Positions 4,913 through 5,336 of a DNA stretch of 5,336 nt are shown here, piece after piece (position 1 is the stretch's first letter; the number at the start of each line of letters is the position of its first letter). The stretch is taken from positions 1 to 5,336 of the forward strand of contig JACQCN010000375.1 in NCBI GenBank assembly GCA_016201575.1, given 5' to 3'. Below the pieces are notes generated by a model that had not been told where the DNA came from, ran no database searches, and was given only the letters and a program-made list of their open reading frames with translations. The translations under genes and the position numbers were made by a program. This DNA is from Candidatus Rokuibacteriota bacterium (GTDB lineage: Bacteria > Methylomirabilota > Methylomirabilia > Rokubacteriales > CSP1-6).

Positions 4913-5336
4913 AGCACCAGCTCGGCCATCATCCGCAGCGTGCCGGCGTCGCGGGCGGCGACCATCATCGTCGTCACCGGCGAGGCCGTCCACTCCGCCA
5001 GCCGCTCCTTGATGCGCTCGCGGGGGCCGCAGAGCGCGATCTCGTCGACGAGCGCGTCGGGGACGGCGGCCTCCGCCTCCGCCTTCCGGCCCGACAGGTA
5101 CAGCTCCTGGATCGTCGTCGCCGCCGCCTCGTACCCGTAGCGGCGCGCCAGGTCGTTGTAGAAGTTCCGCCCGCGCGCGCCCATGCCCCCGACGTAGAGG
5201 GCGAGGGTCGCCTTCACCGGGGCCCGGCAGGCGGCGACGTCCGGCCCGGTGACGACGGCGACCATCGGCATGATGTCGAACCCCGCCGGTTTCCCGCCGC
5301 GCGCGGTGAAGCCCGCGTCGAGCCACTCGCGGAAGA
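4909..5336 (-). CDS. LLM-class flavin-dependent oxidoreductase (partial, N-terminus outside window)
   Basis: The C-terminal 141 residues of a luciferase-like TIM-barrel oxidoreductase are visible, using FMN or F420. The frame is open to the window edge. Characteristic blocks are FREWLDAGF at the edge, [38 protein letters not shown], and [25 protein letters not shown] near the C-terminus; these match proteins annotated as LLM-class F420-dependent oxidoreductases. The cofactor-binding N-terminal half is not in view, so FMN versus F420 cannot be decided. Internal methionines such as the one at 5271 are not the start, because family sequence continues upstream. The stop overlaps the cupin start as GTGA, making this the first visible gene of the operon. 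Confidence 0.9.
   Translation of the reverse strand, partial: FREWLDAGFTARGGKPAGFDIMPMVAVVTGPDVAACRAPVKATLALYVGGMGARGRNFYNDLARRYGYEAAATTIQELYLSGRKAEAEAAVPDALVDEIALCGPRERIKERLAEWTASPVTTMMVAARDAGTLRMMAELVL

Noticed and set aside
4577..5326. A 249-aa cupin with an N-terminal extension
   Set aside because: The upstream part is low-complexity Arg/Gly/Asp sequence antiphase to the clear LLM oxidoreductase frame. The cupin domain is complete from the GTG at 4912.
1..5336. CRISPR array, tRNA or rRNA genes
   Set aside because: I saw no regularly spaced repeats, no tRNA-like cloverleaf and no rRNA sequence in the window.

Overview
This is a gene-dense, very GC-rich bacterial chromosome segment (roughly two thirds G+C by eye, with strong G/C preference at third codon positions). 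Genes are packed with 4-nt start/stop overlaps and frequent GTG starts. The LLM-class oxidoreductase, the UPF0282-type metallo-hydrolase and a probable selenocysteine peroxiredoxin together suggest an uncultivated soil or subsurface lineage such as Candidatus Rokubacteria or a deltaproteobacterium-like group. That placement is a guess from gene content, not a demonstrated assignment.

Left part (1-1871): the 3' end of an endonuclease III gene (nth, + strand) converges on an endonuclease IV gene (nfo, - strand), and the two overlap tail to tail by 17 nt. Both enzymes cut abasic sites in base excision repair. nfo begins with a GTG whose TGA overlaps the stop of an upstream SRPBCC (START-like) ligand-binding gene, so those two form a coupled pair.

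Middle part (1872-3180): about 200 bp without a convincing gene is followed, on the - strand, by a two-gene module. It consists of an AbiEii/DUF6036-like nucleotidyltransferase and an 88-aa partner of unknown function, joined by an ATGA overlap. Just upstream lies a start-less, headless and tailless remnant of a WYL-domain regulator. A perfect 6+6 bp inverted repeat sits right before the nucleotidyltransferase start. This is the most accessory-looking part of the window.

Right part (3181-5336): a - strand operon runs LLM-class flavin-dependent oxidoreductase (partial at the window edge), small cupin, UPF0282-type metallo-beta-lactamase-fold protein, peroxiredoxin. Every junction is a 4-nt overlap (GTGA, ATGA, GTGA). 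The peroxiredoxin is the main discovery candidate. Its frame is interrupted only by an in-frame TGA exactly at the peroxidatic cysteine of the PxxxTxxC motif. The protein resumes in the same frame without a missing residue, and a cysteine lies three positions later (UxxC). A hairpin follows the TGA at a distance compatible with a bacterial SECIS. A standard gene caller would split this gene and lose its active site.
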